From: Helicobacter_D sp964464895
Lineage (GTDB): Bacteria; Campylobacterota; Campylobacteria; Campylobacterales; Helicobacteraceae
Direction: 5' to 3'
Assembly (NCBI GenBank): GCA_964464895.1
Contig: CAYXGY010000001.1
Coordinates: 124,001 to 188,000, forward strand
DNA: 64,000 bases
Shown here: piece by piece, positions 34,441 to 44,583 of the stretch
How the letters are laid out: every line of letters begins with the position of its first letter
How positions within the stretch are numbered: position 1 is the stretch's first letter
Program-made: the position numbers and the translations under genes
Notes under the pieces: model-generated
What the model was told of the DNA's origin: nothing
The model's input: only the letters and a program-made list of their open reading frames with translations
Database searches by the model: none

Positions 34441-36747
34441 ATGACAGGTGCATTTTATAATGGAATTAGTGGTGTTAGAACGCATCAATTTGGGATTGAT
34501 TCTACTTCTAACAATATTGCCAATATCAATACAATAGGTTATCGCGCAAACTTACCAGAGTTTAAAAGTCTTTTTGCGGTAAGTATGGATTATGTCAATT
34601 CTAGCTCTCCTATTTCCAATGACTATAACTATGGTTCTACAATAGGTTCTAATGCGATTAATGCCAATGATGGAACTTATGTGAGTGCAGACGGAGATTA
34701 TAATGTCGCGTATAGTGGCAAGGGTTGGTTTGTCGTTGGGTTAAACAAAAATGGTGCTTTTGATATTAATGCACCTGTTTATGACGGAACACAGCGAAAT
34801 TATTTTACCCGTGATGGCTCATTTGGTTTAGATGGTGAAGGATATTTGGTTAATTCTAGTGGTTATTATATGTATGGAATCAATCTAGGGAAAATTGCAG
34901 CCGATGGGACATTGACAGGTACAAACAATTTACAAGCAGACTATGCCGGGCTTTCTGGCTCTAACTTACAGCCTTTACAGATTCCTAAAAATTTGCAATA
35001 TAAACCCACTCTAACCACAGAAGTAGGATTGTCTATCAATCTTAACCGCACACAAAATCCAAAAGGAATTGGAAATTTACAAGATGCTAATGGGAATTTT
35101 AGTATGGATAAGTTTCTTGCTCAAGACATTAATTCTATGATGAATGCAAGCGGTGATTTATTAGACCCTAAAAACTATAAAGACATTAGTTTGAGTCTTG
35201 AGAGAGGGGGAGTTACCACACAATATACTTTCACTTATGGGGTAGCAGAAAATGGCTTTAAAACAATGGGTGAGTTGATGAATCTTATCAAAGAGCAAAC
35301 TGGTTTGAATTTGGGTTTGAAACTAGATAGTGAGGGAAATCCTAGTGATTGCTCCTTGTATCTTAGCAATGCGGGTATGCAAGATGTCAAAGTAAGCATT
35401 AATGGCAAGCTTGCAGATAAATTGGGAATGAAAGCTACTAGCATTAATTTGGAATCTGCCTTTGGCGGTGTCGTGAAAGACTTTGTCAATGGCACAGAAT
35501 ATCAAAATCAAGAATATGTCAAATATCAGGGTATGATTTTTCAAAAAAATGGCGAAGGTATTGCCAATGGCAATCCTATTGATAATCCTAATGGTTGGAC
35601 GCTCGTAGATAGTAGCGGAGTCTCTTCTTATCAAGAAGTGCAAGCAAAGGGATACGAAAAAGATGAATTTGTTGTTAGTGGAGGCAAGATTTATAGAAAA
35701 TTAACAGACGCAGGAGAGGTTACAGAAATCATTGACCCACAAACAGGCGCGACTACCATTGCTTTACCACAAAATGACGCAACAAATTGGGAAGAAGTGG
35801 GAAACGCTACATTTGGAGAAGTTCAAGAATATGCACAGGGCACATTCTATGCAGAAAATTCTGTCGTGAGCTATAATGGAATCCTTTATCGCAAAGTCAA
35901 TGGTACAGGCAATACGAATCCTTTAGAGGATAATATGGGTTGGAAAATGCTAAGCGTTTCAAGCATTAGCAGCACACAACTCCAAGTGCCTACCTATGAG
36001 ACAAATACTGAAATTTATAGTGATTCAGGTGAGAAATTTCTTTTGAAAACCCAATATATCTTACTCAACCAAGCCGATAGGAGTGTAACTCCAGAAGTGT
36101 TAGAACGTTGGGAAGTGCGCAGCAGTATTTATAATGGTATTGGGGAAGTGATGATTAGCGAGAATCCAACGATTGGAGAGATTACTTTTAATGATGATGG
36201 CACGGCAAATGCTCCAATATTCCAAGTTCCTTTCAATGGTGGAAGTGTGAGTGTGGATTTAACCCAATCTGCAGACGGCAAAACCTCAAGCAATTTTGCT
36301 TATGCGGATTCTGATACAAAATCCACTACACAAGATGGCACAGCTGCGGGAATAATGAAAGATGTTGTGATTAATGACGATGGCATTATTCTTGTTAATT
36401 TTACTAATGGCAAGCTAGAGCCAATCGGTCGCTTTGGAATCGCTGCTTTTGTGAATGATCAAGGACTTAGCAAAGTGGGCGGTAATTTATTTCAGATTAA
36501 CGCACGCACAATCAATGGAGAAACTGCAGTTGTCAGCGGTCCGCCTTTGCTTGCTTGGGAAGAGGGTGGCACAGCAAGCTTGAAATTTGGTAAAGTTTTA
36601 GACCATATGCTAGAAACAAGCAATGCAGATACAGGGACATCATTAACAGACTTGATTGTTTATCAAAGAGGGTATCAAATGAGTGCGAAGTCTATCACGA
36701 CTGCCGACCAACTAATGCAAGAAGCAATCCAGCTAAAACGCAACTAA
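34441..36747 (+). CDS. flgE: Flagellar hook protein FlgE
   Basis: FlgE is the structural subunit of the hook. The N-terminus MTGAFYNGISGVRTHQFGID, followed by STSNNIANINTIGYRANLPE, is the rod/hook signature. The C-terminus with SNADTGTSLTDLIVYQRGYQ closes the D0 domain. The central about 600 residues form variable surface domains. TTG (34435), ATG (34438) and ATG (34441) are consecutive; 34441 has the best distance to AAGGA. Together with fliK and flgD it corresponds to the H. pylori flgE2/flgE-prime cluster, so a second hook-type gene may exist elsewhere. Confidence 0.9.
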   Translation: MTGAFYNGISGVRTHQFGIDSTSNNIANINTIGYRANLPEFKSLFAVSMDYVNSSSPISNDYNYGSTIGSNAINANDGTYVSADGDYNVAYSGKGWFVVGLNKNGAFDINAPVYDGTQRNYFTRDGSFGLDGEGYLVNSSGYYMYGINLGKIAADGTLTGTNNLQADYAGLSGSNLQPLQIPKNLQYKPTLTTEVGLSINLNRTQNPKGIGNLQDANGNFSMDKFLAQDINSMMNASGDLLDPKNYKDISLSLERGGVTTQYTFTYGVAENGFKTMGELMNLIKEQTGLNLGLKLDSEGNPSDCSLYLSNAGMQDVKVSINGKLADKLGMKATSINLESAFGGVVKDFVNGTEYQNQEYVKYQGMIFQKNGEGIANGNPIDNPNGWTLVDSSGVSSYQEVQAKGYEKDEFVVSGGKIYRKLTDAGEVTEIIDPQTGATTIALPQNDATNWEEVGNATFGEVQEYAQGTFYAENSVVSYNGILYRKVNGTGNTNPLEDNMGWKMLSVSSISSTQLQVPTYETNTEIYSDSGEKFLLKTQYILLNQADRSVTPEVLERWEVRSSIYNGIGEVMISENPTIGEITFNDDGTANAPIFQVPFNGGSVSVDLTQSADGKTSSNFAYADSDTKSTTQDGTAAGIMKDVVINDDGIILVNFTNGKLEPIGRFGIAAFVNDQGLSKVGGNLFQINARTINGETAVVSGPPLLAWEEGGTASLKFGKVLDHMLETSNADTGTSLTDLIVYQRGYQMSAKSITTADQLMQEAIQLKRN

Positions 36748-36756
36748 TCAATGTAT

Positions 36757-36774
36757 AGAATCTTTCGGGATTCT
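36757..36774 (+). terminator. Short hairpin after flgE
   Basis: AGAATC (36757-36762) and GATTCT (36769-36774) form a 6-bp stem with a 6-base loop, 10 bases after the flgE stop, followed by a T-rich stretch. It is a weak terminator candidate. The rest of the gap to alaS is AT-rich and probably holds the alaS promoter. Confidence 0.35.
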
Positions 36775-36879
36775 GTGCTTTTGATTCCACAATTCCTTGT
36801 TTATTTTTGTAAGATTTACCAAAGCAAGATTTTAATTGAAAGAAAGTAGAATTTGGTAAAAATTTTTGAGGTTAAATCA

Positions 36880-39480
36880 ATGAAAGTAAAAGATGTGAGA
36901 GCTTTATTTTTAGAATATTTTGCAAGCAAAGGACACAAAGTCTATGATTCTATGCCTTTAGTGCCTGATGATCCTACTTTATTATTCACAAATGCAGGAA
37001 TGGTGCAGTTTAAAGACATTTTTACGGGTAAAGTGCCGATTCCTTCTCCCAATATCGCGACGAGTGCGCAGACTTGTATTCGTGCAGGTGGCAAGCATAA
37101 TGACTTGGAGAATGTCGGTTATACTGCGCGCCACCATACGCTTTTTGAAATGCTTGGGAATTTTAGCTTCGGTGCTTATTTCAAAAAAGAAGCAATTGCT
37201 TATGCTTGGGAATTTGTTACAGAGGTGTTAGGATTTGATAAAAGTGTTTTGTATGTAACAATCCACGAAAGCGATGATGAGGCGTTTGAGCTATGGAGTC
37301 AGCATATTGACCCTGCGCGCATTAAGAGAATGGGGGATAAGGATAACTTTTGGCAAATGGGTGATGTAGGACCTTGCGGACCTTGTAGTGAGATTTTTGT
37401 AGACCAAGGGGCAGAATTTTTTGATGGACCAGAGGATTATTTCGGCGGAGATGGGGACAGATTCTTAGAGATTTGGAATCTTGTTTTTATGCAATTTGAA
37501 CGCGATAAAGAAGGGAATCTGAAGCCTTTGCCCAAACCCAGCATTGATACCGGCATGGGATTGGAACGTGTGGTAGCATTATTGGAGGGCAAACATAGTA
37601 ATTTTGATTCCTCGCTTTTTATGCCACTCATTGCCAAAGTGGAGGAAATCACAAAACAAACTTATTTTTATGAAAGTGGTGCGAGTTTTCGCGTCATCGC
37701 AGACCACGCTAGAAGTGTAGCGTTTTTGCTTGCGCAAGGAGTGAATTTTGACAAAGAGGGGAGGGGGTATGTGTTGCGTAGAATCTTGCGGAGAGCAATT
37801 CGTCACGGATATTTGCTAGGGCTACGCACCCCCTTTGTCTATCAAGTGGTAGGGTGTGTATGTGAAAATATGGGAACACATTATCGTTATTTGCTAGAGA
37901 AGCAGCAGGCAATTATGACGCAATGTAAAGCGGAAGAATTGCGATTCTTTGAAACAATTGAAAACGGAATGAGTCTTTTTAATAAAGAATTAGTCAAGCT
38001 AAAAGAGGAGAAACCCAACCAACTCTTTAGTGGCGAAGTGGCATTTAAGTTGTATGATACTTATGGATTCCCTCTTGATTTGACACAAGATATGTTGCGT
38101 GAAAATGGCTTTGGCGTGGATATGGATAGTTTTGAAACTTGTATGAAAGTACAGAAAGAACAGGCAAAGGCAAATTGGAAAGGTAGCGGTGATAGTGCAA
38201 AAGAGGGCGATTTCAAGCTTTTGCTAAGTGAATTTGGAATTAATAAGTTTGTCGGCTATGAAGCAATGGAATCACAAGGCAGAATCCTCGCGCTTTTGGA
38301 TACTAATTTGCAGCGCGTAGAAACGATTAAGAAGGGCGAAGTAGGGTTTGTGATGTTGGATAAAACTCCATTTTATCCAGAATCAGGCGGTCCTGTGGGT
38401 GATAAGGGTGTATTAATGCACAACAAAGACAAGATTGCAGAGGTGTTAGATACCAAAAAATATTTTGGCTTAAACATCAGTCAAGTCAAAGCAATTCAGG
38501 ATTTGAGGCTAAAAGAGGGAGTATTGGCGGTGGTGGATTCCGCGCGTTTGGAGATTGCCAAACACCATAGTGCGACACATTTATTACATAAAGCCTTGCG
38601 TGAGATTTTGGGCGAGCATATTGCGCAAGCAGGGAGTCTTGTAGAGGCGAATCGTTTGCGCTTTGATTTTAGCCACCCCAATGCATTGAATCGTGAGGAG
38701 ATAGAAAAGATTGAAGCAAATGTCAATGCGCAGATTCTCCAAGCACACGCACAAGTTTGCGAACAAATGGATATACAAAGCGCAAAAGCAAAAGGAGCGA
38801 TTGCACTTTTTGGCGAGAAATATGGAAGCGAAGTGCGTGTGATTCGTTTTGGGGATTCTATTGAATTATGTGGTGGAATCCACGTGCCTAACACTGCCTT
38901 TATCGGAAGTTTTTATATCATAAAAGAATCTAGTGTGAGTAGTGGTGTGCGTAGAATTGAAGCGGTTTGCGGGAATGCAGCATACCAATGGGGCAAAAAT
39001 GCTTTGATGAGTATAGAAAATGCAAAAGAAAGTTTGAAAGCTCAAAATCTAATACAAGGGATTGAGAAACTAAAAGAACAAGTGCGTGAGTTAAAGAATA
39101 AAGCGAGTAAATCCTCAAATAATCTGAAAGGAATAGAATCAGAAATTATCAATGGGACAAAGCTTATCGTAGCGGAGTTAAAAGAGATTGAAGCGAGTGA
39201 GGCAAAAACGTTTGTGGATAATGCCAAAAATGAAAATGAAAAAGTTGCCATTTTGTTACTTGCGACAGACAATCAAAGTGGTAAAATAGGAATCACAGCG
39301 GGTGTAAAAGGTGTGAATCTAAAGGCAGGTTTTTGGGTTAAAGAAATTGCTCAAATTCTAGGGGGCAATGGCGGAGGACGCGATGATTTTGCGACAGCTG
39401 GCGGTAAAGACAAGTCCAAGATTCCACAAGCTCTACAAAGTGCCAAGGAAATTGCTAAAGAAGCATTAAAGAAATCTTAA
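36880..39480 (+). CDS. alaS: Alanyl-tRNA synthetase
   Basis: AlaRS charges tRNA-Ala and edits mischarged Ser and Gly. The class II catalytic core starts MKVKDVRALFLEYFASKGHK and contains LFTNAGMVQFKDIFTG and FWQMGDVGPCGPCSEIFVD. The editing domain has the zinc-site HHSATHLLHKALREILG and later ELCGGIHV. The C-terminal domain ends with GGNGGGRDDFATAGGKD. The ATG at 36880 gives 866 residues, the family length; the TTG at 36853 is unlikely. Confidence 0.95.
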   Translation: MKVKDVRALFLEYFASKGHKVYDSMPLVPDDPTLLFTNAGMVQFKDIFTGKVPIPSPNIATSAQTCIRAGGKHNDLENVGYTARHHTLFEMLGNFSFGAYFKKEAIAYAWEFVTEVLGFDKSVLYVTIHESDDEAFELWSQHIDPARIKRMGDKDNFWQMGDVGPCGPCSEIFVDQGAEFFDGPEDYFGGDGDRFLEIWNLVFMQFERDKEGNLKPLPKPSIDTGMGLERVVALLEGKHSNFDSSLFMPLIAKVEEITKQTYFYESGASFRVIADHARSVAFLLAQGVNFDKEGRGYVLRRILRRAIRHGYLLGLRTPFVYQVVGCVCENMGTHYRYLLEKQQAIMTQCKAEELRFFETIENGMSLFNKELVKLKEEKPNQLFSGEVAFKLYDTYGFPLDLTQDMLRENGFGVDMDSFETCMKVQKEQAKANWKGSGDSAKEGDFKLLLSEFGINKFVGYEAMESQGRILALLDTNLQRVETIKKGEVGFVMLDKTPFYPESGGPVGDKGVLMHNKDKIAEVLDTKKYFGLNISQVKAIQDLRLKEGVLAVVDSARLEIAKHHSATHLLHKALREILGEHIAQAGSLVEANRLRFDFSHPNALNREEIEKIEANVNAQILQAHAQVCEQMDIQSAKAKGAIALFGEKYGSEVRVIRFGDSIELCGGIHVPNTAFIGSFYIIKESSVSSGVRRIEAVCGNAAYQWGKNALMSIENAKESLKAQNLIQGIEKLKEQVRELKNKASKSSNNLKGIESEIINGTKLIVAELKEIEASEAKTFVDNAKNENEKVAILLLATDNQSGKIGITAGVKGVNLKAGFWVKEIAQILGGNGGGRDDFATAGGKDKSKIPQALQSAKEIAKEALKKS

Positions 39481-39510
39481 AAGCAATAAAGCCCCCAAGG
39501 GTGTTTAAGG

Positions 39511-40134
39511 CTAGAAGTTGGAATGATTCGTAGAATCTGTCTTTTGGGCTTGGATTAAATTCAATGTTGCTTCATTGACAGCTGCATTAATGGCGTTTTG
39601 GAGCGTAATTTGAATTTGGTTAGGATTTAGCTTAGCCTTGTTGCCAAAGATGAAATATCGGTTATTTCGGTTTTGGATACTTGATTTTCCGCGAAAAATC
39701 CTCACCTCATTAGTTTTGCTAAAGTTTAGTTGTACTTCAAAAACCGCTTCATCACTTGTTTGTGTGTATAATAAATCCCCTCGCTTCTCTTGCGTGTGAA
39801 TATTTCCAGATATAACTTCTAGCTGATAATGGCTGTTTTTCGTGGTTTCATCAATCACAATCTGTGAAGATTGATTAAAACAACCACTTTGTGCAAGCGA
39901 ATTTTCTACCATTTCTTGTATCTGTATATTTGGAATTGTCAAATCGTTATAATCCCCATTTCTTAAACCAATTAAATGATAAGTTGCAATGGGGTTTTGA
40001 CATGTTTTTAAAACACGAGTATTGGGCAAATCATTGAATTTTTGCGCACACGCGCTTAGAAGCAATGCACTAAAGGCGAAAAAACAACTTTTTTTCAAAA
40101 AGATTCCTAGATTCAATGCTTGAGAAGATTCCAT
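39511..40134 (-). CDS. Putative lipoprotein of unknown function
   Basis: A 207-residue protein with a signal segment and lipobox (AFSALLLSACA), so it is probably an outer-membrane or periplasmic lipoprotein. The mature part has alternating strands (YQLEVISGNIH, EAVFEVQLNF, VRIFRGKSSI) and a C-terminal amphipathic helix. I do not recognise a family. The ATG at 40134 lies five bases after AAGGAG; the GTG at 40140 overlaps that site. It is convergent with alaS and divergent from the PilJ-N gene. Confidence 0.7.
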   Translation of the reverse strand: MESSQALNLGIFLKKSCFFAFSALLLSACAQKFNDLPNTRVLKTCQNPIATYHLIGLRNGDYNDLTIPNIQIQEMVENSLAQSGCFNQSSQIVIDETTKNSHYQLEVISGNIHTQEKRGDLLYTQTSDEAVFEVQLNFSKTNEVRIFRGKSSIQNRNNRYFIFGNKAKLNPNQIQITLQNAINAAVNEATLNLIQAQKTDSTNHSNF

Positions 40135-40229
40135 AAACACTCCTTGAATTAAAAAGTTAATTTTAACACATTTTATTGCTAATTTTTAGTAAGATTGATA
40201 CAATACGTAAATAATTTAAAGGTAAAAAT

Positions 40230-40883
40230 TTGCTTCTTTTTAAAGATAAAAAAATCATTATTTTAGAATTGTTACTATGCTTAATTTTGGGCGTTGGAAT
40301 TGTTTTTTATGTGCAAAACAATCAACAAGAATTAAAGAAGCAAGATACATTGTTTTATTATGTCAATATCAGTGGCAAGCAACGTTTATTAGCCCAGAGA
40401 ATCGTATTTTTGTCCCAAATTGTTGTTACTAATCGTATTTTGAATCGCAATAATCCCGAGAGCCTCACAGAACTTCGTAGTTGCATTACCCAACTGAATT
40501 CTATTCATTTAATTTTGCAAAATTTTGTAATTTCTACTATTGTGAGTGATAAGAATCATTCTACTTTAGACGAAATTTATTTTGGTGGTGGGAATTTGAG
40601 TTTTAGAATGGAAGAATTCTTAAACAACGCAAATAAAATATTTTTTCTGCAATCCACGCAGGATATTTTACGCATTAATCAGGAACTTTTGCAGCAATTA
40701 GAAGAAGACAATGGTTTGCTTGCGAGTTTAGAGCTTGCAACGCTTAGCCAGCAATTTTATGCGCAAAATATTATAAAAGAATCACAATTCTACTCGCAAA
40801 TCCTCTTGTATGGAGCATTTTTAATTTGTGGTTTGCAAGTTTTGTTGGTTTTATTTTCTTTGACACGCAAATCAAATTCTTAA
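40230..40883 (+). CDS. Membrane protein with PilJ/NarX-type sensor domain
   Basis: The 217-residue protein has two hydrophobic helices (about 8-28 and 192-212). They bracket a periplasmic helical domain that contains YYVNISGKQRLLAQRIVFLS, the conserved ISGKQRxLxQRI motif of the type IV pili methyl-accepting transducer N-terminal domain (also in NarX/NarQ sensors). No output domain follows, so it may be a sensor partner for another protein or a truncated receptor. The start is a TTG at 40230. Confidence 0.72.
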   Translation: MLLFKDKKIIILELLLCLILGVGIVFYVQNNQQELKKQDTLFYYVNISGKQRLLAQRIVFLSQIVVTNRILNRNNPESLTELRSCITQLNSIHLILQNFVISTIVSDKNHSTLDEIYFGGGNLSFRMEEFLNNANKIFFLQSTQDILRINQELLQQLEEDNGLLASLELATLSQQFYAQNIIKESQFYSQILLYGAFLICGLQVLLVLFSLTRKSNS

Positions 40884-40915
40884 ATAATAAAAATAAATTG
40901 AAATTGAGAGGCAGA

Positions 40916-40954
40916 ATGAAAGATTTAGAAAGTAAAGTCTATAAGGCGATTTGA
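40916..40954 (+). CDS. Possible 12-codon ORF coupled to the phosphoesterase gene
   Basis: ATG at 40916 after a GAGAGG-like ribosome site opens a frame reading MKDLESKVYKAI and stops at TGA 40952-40954, which overlaps the next ATG (TGATG). It could be a leader peptide that couples translation. It could also be the leftover 5' end of a lost gene: its residues look like the opening of alkyltransferase-like proteins (xxFxxKVYxAxxxIP). Neither idea is proven. Confidence 0.35.
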   Translation: MKDLESKVYKAI

Positions 40955-42102
40955 TGATAAAAAATATTTTCCCACTCTTAGCATTTATCGTATTTTTGGT
41001 CTTTCATCTAAGCATTTATTTTTTGTTTATCAAACAAATTATTAAATTAAAGATTCCTCTATTGGTCTTGAAGTGTTTTTTGATTTTTAATTTTTTGGGC
41101 GTGATGTCTTATTTCGCAGCGCGTTATTTCGTGGATTTCCCTCAGAGTTTATACTTTTTGGTTTCTTTGTCTATTGGTGTAGGATTTGTGCTCTTTGTTG
41201 TAACATTGCTCTATCAATTCCTTACATTGATGTTGCGTCTTATGACTTGGTTGTTTCCGAAGTTTTCTGAAAAACGTAGAGGATTCTTTCAAAATGCTTT
41301 GAATCTCACAAGTGGAATCTTTGCTTTAGGATATTTGGGGGCGGGGTTGGTGGAGGGAAGATTGTCTCCTAAGCTAGAAAGGGTCAAGATTCCACTTAAG
41401 AATCTTAAAACTCCCATTAATGCAGTGCAAATCAGTGATTTACATATTGGGGGATTGATTGAAGAAAATGTCGTGCGGCAAATTGTCCAGCAAGTCAATG
41501 CGCTAAAGCCTGATTTCATTGTGCTAACAGGTGATATTATAGACACAGAAGTTGCTAGAGTGCCAAAGGCAATGGCAGAGCTTGCTCATCTTAGTGCCCC
41601 TTTGGGAGTGTATTTTGTAACGGGCAATCACGAATATTTCCACGATATTCAGCCTTTGCTTGAGAATTTAAAGTCTATTGGAATTCGCGTGTTAGAAAAC
41701 GAATGTGTGCCACTAATGAGAAATAACGCAATAGTGCTAAATTTGGCGGGTGTGTATGATTTGTTTGGGCGTAGAATCGGGGTTTTAGAGCCAAATTTAG
41801 AGCAGGCTTTGAAAAATAGAGTAGAATCGCAACCCCTTATCTTATTGGCACACCAACCAAAATTTGCCCTTGAAGTACAAGCATCGCATAGAGTGGATTT
41901 GATTTTAAGCGGACACACGCACGGCGGACAAATTTTCCCTTTCCGATTCCTCGTGAAGCTAGAGCAACCCTATTTAGCAGGCTTGTATCAGCACAGCCCC
42001 ACAACGCAGATTTATGTCAATCGGGGCACGGGATTTTGGGGACCGCCAATGCGAATTTTAGCGCGTGCAGAGATTACATATTTTGAATTTGTTGCGGGTT
42101 AA
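40954..42102 (+). CDS. Membrane-anchored metallophosphoesterase
   Basis: Four hydrophobic segments occupy the first about 145 residues. The calcineurin-like phosphoesterase domain follows, with its metal ligands in order: QISDLHIGG, LTGDIIDTE, FVTGNHEYFHD, ILLAHQP and LSGHTHGGQIFP. The close YVNRGTGFWGPPMR is typical of the YkuE/YaeI-like subfamily. Substrates in that subfamily are phosphoesters, possibly UDP-diacylglucosamine-type lipids, but the exact one is unknown. The ATG at 40954 overlaps the TGA of a 12-codon ORF. Confidence 0.85.
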   Translation: MIKNIFPLLAFIVFLVFHLSIYFLFIKQIIKLKIPLLVLKCFLIFNFLGVMSYFAARYFVDFPQSLYFLVSLSIGVGFVLFVVTLLYQFLTLMLRLMTWLFPKFSEKRRGFFQNALNLTSGIFALGYLGAGLVEGRLSPKLERVKIPLKNLKTPINAVQISDLHIGGLIEENVVRQIVQQVNALKPDFIVLTGDIIDTEVARVPKAMAELAHLSAPLGVYFVTGNHEYFHDIQPLLENLKSIGIRVLENECVPLMRNNAIVLNLAGVYDLFGRRIGVLEPNLEQALKNRVESQPLILLAHQPKFALEVQASHRVDLILSGHTHGGQIFPFRFLVKLEQPYLAGLYQHSPTTQIYVNRGTGFWGPPMRILARAEITYFEFVAG

Positions 42103-42138
42103 ATCAAAAGCTAAAAGTAAATTTCAAAGAAAAGAAAG

Positions 42139-42144
42139 TATAAT
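42139..42144 (+). promoter_or_regulatory. TATAAT -10 box upstream of the PflA-like gene
   Basis: A perfect TATAAT lies 25 bases upstream of the ATG at 42169. In this group the -35 is poorly conserved and the upstream sequence is AT-rich, as here. Confidence 0.6.
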
Positions 42145-42168
42145 TTTGTATTTGAAATTTGGAATCGT

Positions 42169-44583
42169 ATGAGAAATAAGAATCATTGGACATTTTTATT
42201 ATTGTTTATGACACATTCTCTTTTTGCATTGGAATTTTATATTAATAGTGGCAGAGAAGAAAATAGAAATTTTGCTGTTTTGAATCTGCTTGACAATGTA
42301 CCCTTTGCTTGTGTGGAATCCTATAATAGAGCATCAGAAGTGGGTGAGATTATTTGTAAATTCGATTCGCCTTTATTGTCGCGCTTTCAACGAAGTGAAA
42401 CATTGTTTTTTTCTATATCACCAGAGAGCCTTAAGGACGATACAGGGGGATTCCTTTTAAAAATTAAACCCAAAAGTGGAAAGAAAATCAAGCTTTATAA
42501 TGCTGAATTTAGCTTAATTTCGGGCAAATCTATCCCACAAGAACATAATGCAATCTCCAAACGTTGGCAAATTTTGGGTTATGAAAATAGGATTCCGTTT
42601 TTGAATGACCAGCCTAGCAATGGGTTAAATTTCCCTATTGTCTTTGAAGAGGAATTACCAAGAGTTGGTGCGTTAGATGTGCAAATGCGTCCAATGAATA
42701 ATGAAGTGGGAGCAGATAAAGATTATTTTTTGCGCATACAATCCTTAATTTCTAATGAATCCTATACAGAGGCTTTGACTGCAATAGAGGAAATGCTAGG
42801 GCTTTATCCTGATACAATCTTTAAGCGCGATGTGCTGTATTTTAGAATTGCCGCATTAGATGGCTTGGGTAAAGAAGAAAATTATGAAGATACAATGATG
42901 TTAGCCAAGGCTTGGTTAGAAGCTTATCCGACAGATGTACATGTGCCCCAAACCTTGTTTATTTTGGCAAAGACTTATGCAAAAATGAATTTTTTTGAAG
43001 AAGCAAAGTATTATTATGATAGGCTTTTTACCGAACATAAAGGCGATAAATACGAGCTTTTGGCGAGGCTTGATTATGGAGAGAATCTCTATGCAAGGGG
43101 AGACCGCAAAGTTGTTTTGAATATGTATGAATCCACTTTGAATGAAACCACAGATTTAGAGATTGCGTCTTTGGCGTCTGTTTTGCTTGGGGATTATTAT
43201 CGCAAGGCAGAAAACAAAACAGAATCTCAAAGGTATCTTAAAAATGTTTTAGACGCAAATAGAAAGTATTTTTTAAAAGATATTCCGAAATATTACAATA
43301 TGTTGCAAGGTTGGGCAGAAGCTGGAATCTTTGATGTGCCTGCACAGGTAGCGGAAGTAATGTTTGAAAGCTTAGAGGATAAAGATGACCCTTTGTATTT
43401 ACCATTGCTTAAGAGTATGGCGGTGTGGTTTGACAAAGCAGGAAATCTCAAAAAAGCACACCAATACTATCAGCTTTTGCTCAAAGAAACAGAAAGCGAT
43501 GCAGAACGGCGTGAGGTGCAAAATTTAGATGATAATTTATTGTTGAATTTCAATGAAGAAAATGCAACGAAAAGATTAGAACACTATGATTATGTGATGC
43601 AAAATTATCAAGGCAAAGAAGAAGCCAAAATGGCATTGGAGAAAAAGGCTCAAACTCTATATGAATTAGGAAAATATCAAGAAATCTTTGCTATAAGGGG
43701 TGAGTTAGAAAAAGAACTAGGGGAGAATCCCGAAGTTTTAATGAAGACTTTAAGTGCGTTGATTAGAGATTCTCTTAAAGACCAAAATTGCAAAGAAACA
43801 GCGTATTATGGTAGTTTGTATGGAGAGAGAATCCCGCTAGAAAGCAAGGAAAGATTGCAAGTGGTTGATTGCTTGATAGAGAATAAGCAATATAGTGTCG
43901 CACAAAAGATTGCTCAAATAGAATCGCAAAACGCTAAAGTGCCAATGGATAAAGAGGATTGGCTCTATCGTTTGGCGTGGGTGCAATACGAAATGCAGGA
44001 TTATCCTAAAGCCGCTCTTGCGGCGCGCGATACTTTGAGTTTGTTAAGCAATCCTGCACACAATGATAGTGCTTGGGTGTTATTTATGGCTCTAAGCAAG
44101 CAAGGAAGAGACGAAGAGGCATTTAAGATTCTACCTATTTTAGAGGATAAATTAAAAGATGATAATAAAATGATAGAGGTTTATAAGGAGATATTGCAAA
44201 ATGCGCTTGCAAAAAAAGATGATACGGCGATTAAGGTGTATGCCAATAAGCTAATGACGCTTCAAAAACAACACGAACGTTTTGAATATTCCCCTTGGGT
44301 AGAATTGGGTATGGTGGAAGCTCTAAATCGTGAGGGTAAATTTCAAGAATCTTTAGACTTATTAAAGAGTGCAGAATCACATATTAGTTCAGGGAATGAG
44401 CAGATTCAAATTTATTATTTGCAAGGATATTTGAATGATAAACTAGGTAATAAAGATGCAGCAATAGAATCTTACAATCAATGTGAAGCAGTCCAAGCAA
44501 AATCACCTTGGAAAAATTTATGTATAGATGCAAAAAGATTGTTAGAATCTCAAAGTGCAACTCAAGCGCAAGGACAACAATGA
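42169..44583 (+). CDS. pflA: Periplasmic TPR-type protein, PflA-like flagellar motor component
   Basis: The 804-residue protein has a signal peptide (MRNKNHWTFLLLFMTHSLFA) and a beta-rich domain to about residue 170. A long array of helical pairs of tetratricopeptide type follows (for example YTEALTAIEEMLGLYPDTIF, PQTLFILAKTYAKMNFFEEA, DSAWVLFMALSKQGRDEEAF). PflA of C. jejuni (788 residues) and its H. pylori counterpart have this layout and build the medial disk of the flagellar motor. The identification is by length and layout, not by a search; another periplasmic TPR scaffold is possible. It overlaps xseB by four bases. Confidence 0.65.
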   Translation: MRNKNHWTFLLLFMTHSLFALEFYINSGREENRNFAVLNLLDNVPFACVESYNRASEVGEIICKFDSPLLSRFQRSETLFFSISPESLKDDTGGFLLKIKPKSGKKIKLYNAEFSLISGKSIPQEHNAISKRWQILGYENRIPFLNDQPSNGLNFPIVFEEELPRVGALDVQMRPMNNEVGADKDYFLRIQSLISNESYTEALTAIEEMLGLYPDTIFKRDVLYFRIAALDGLGKEENYEDTMMLAKAWLEAYPTDVHVPQTLFILAKTYAKMNFFEEAKYYYDRLFTEHKGDKYELLARLDYGENLYARGDRKVVLNMYESTLNETTDLEIASLASVLLGDYYRKAENKTESQRYLKNVLDANRKYFLKDIPKYYNMLQGWAEAGIFDVPAQVAEVMFESLEDKDDPLYLPLLKSMAVWFDKAGNLKKAHQYYQLLLKETESDAERREVQNLDDNLLLNFNEENATKRLEHYDYVMQNYQGKEEAKMALEKKAQTLYELGKYQEIFAIRGELEKELGENPEVLMKTLSALIRDSLKDQNCKETAYYGSLYGERIPLESKERLQVVDCLIENKQYSVAQKIAQIESQNAKVPMDKEDWLYRLAWVQYEMQDYPKAALAARDTLSLLSNPAHNDSAWVLFMALSKQGRDEEAFKILPILEDKLKDDNKMIEVYKEILQNALAKKDDTAIKVYANKLMTLQKQHERFEYSPWVELGMVEALNREGKFQESLDLLKSAESHISSGNEQIQIYYLQGYLNDKLGNKDAAIESYNQCEAVQAKSPWKNLCIDAKRLLESQSATQAQGQQ

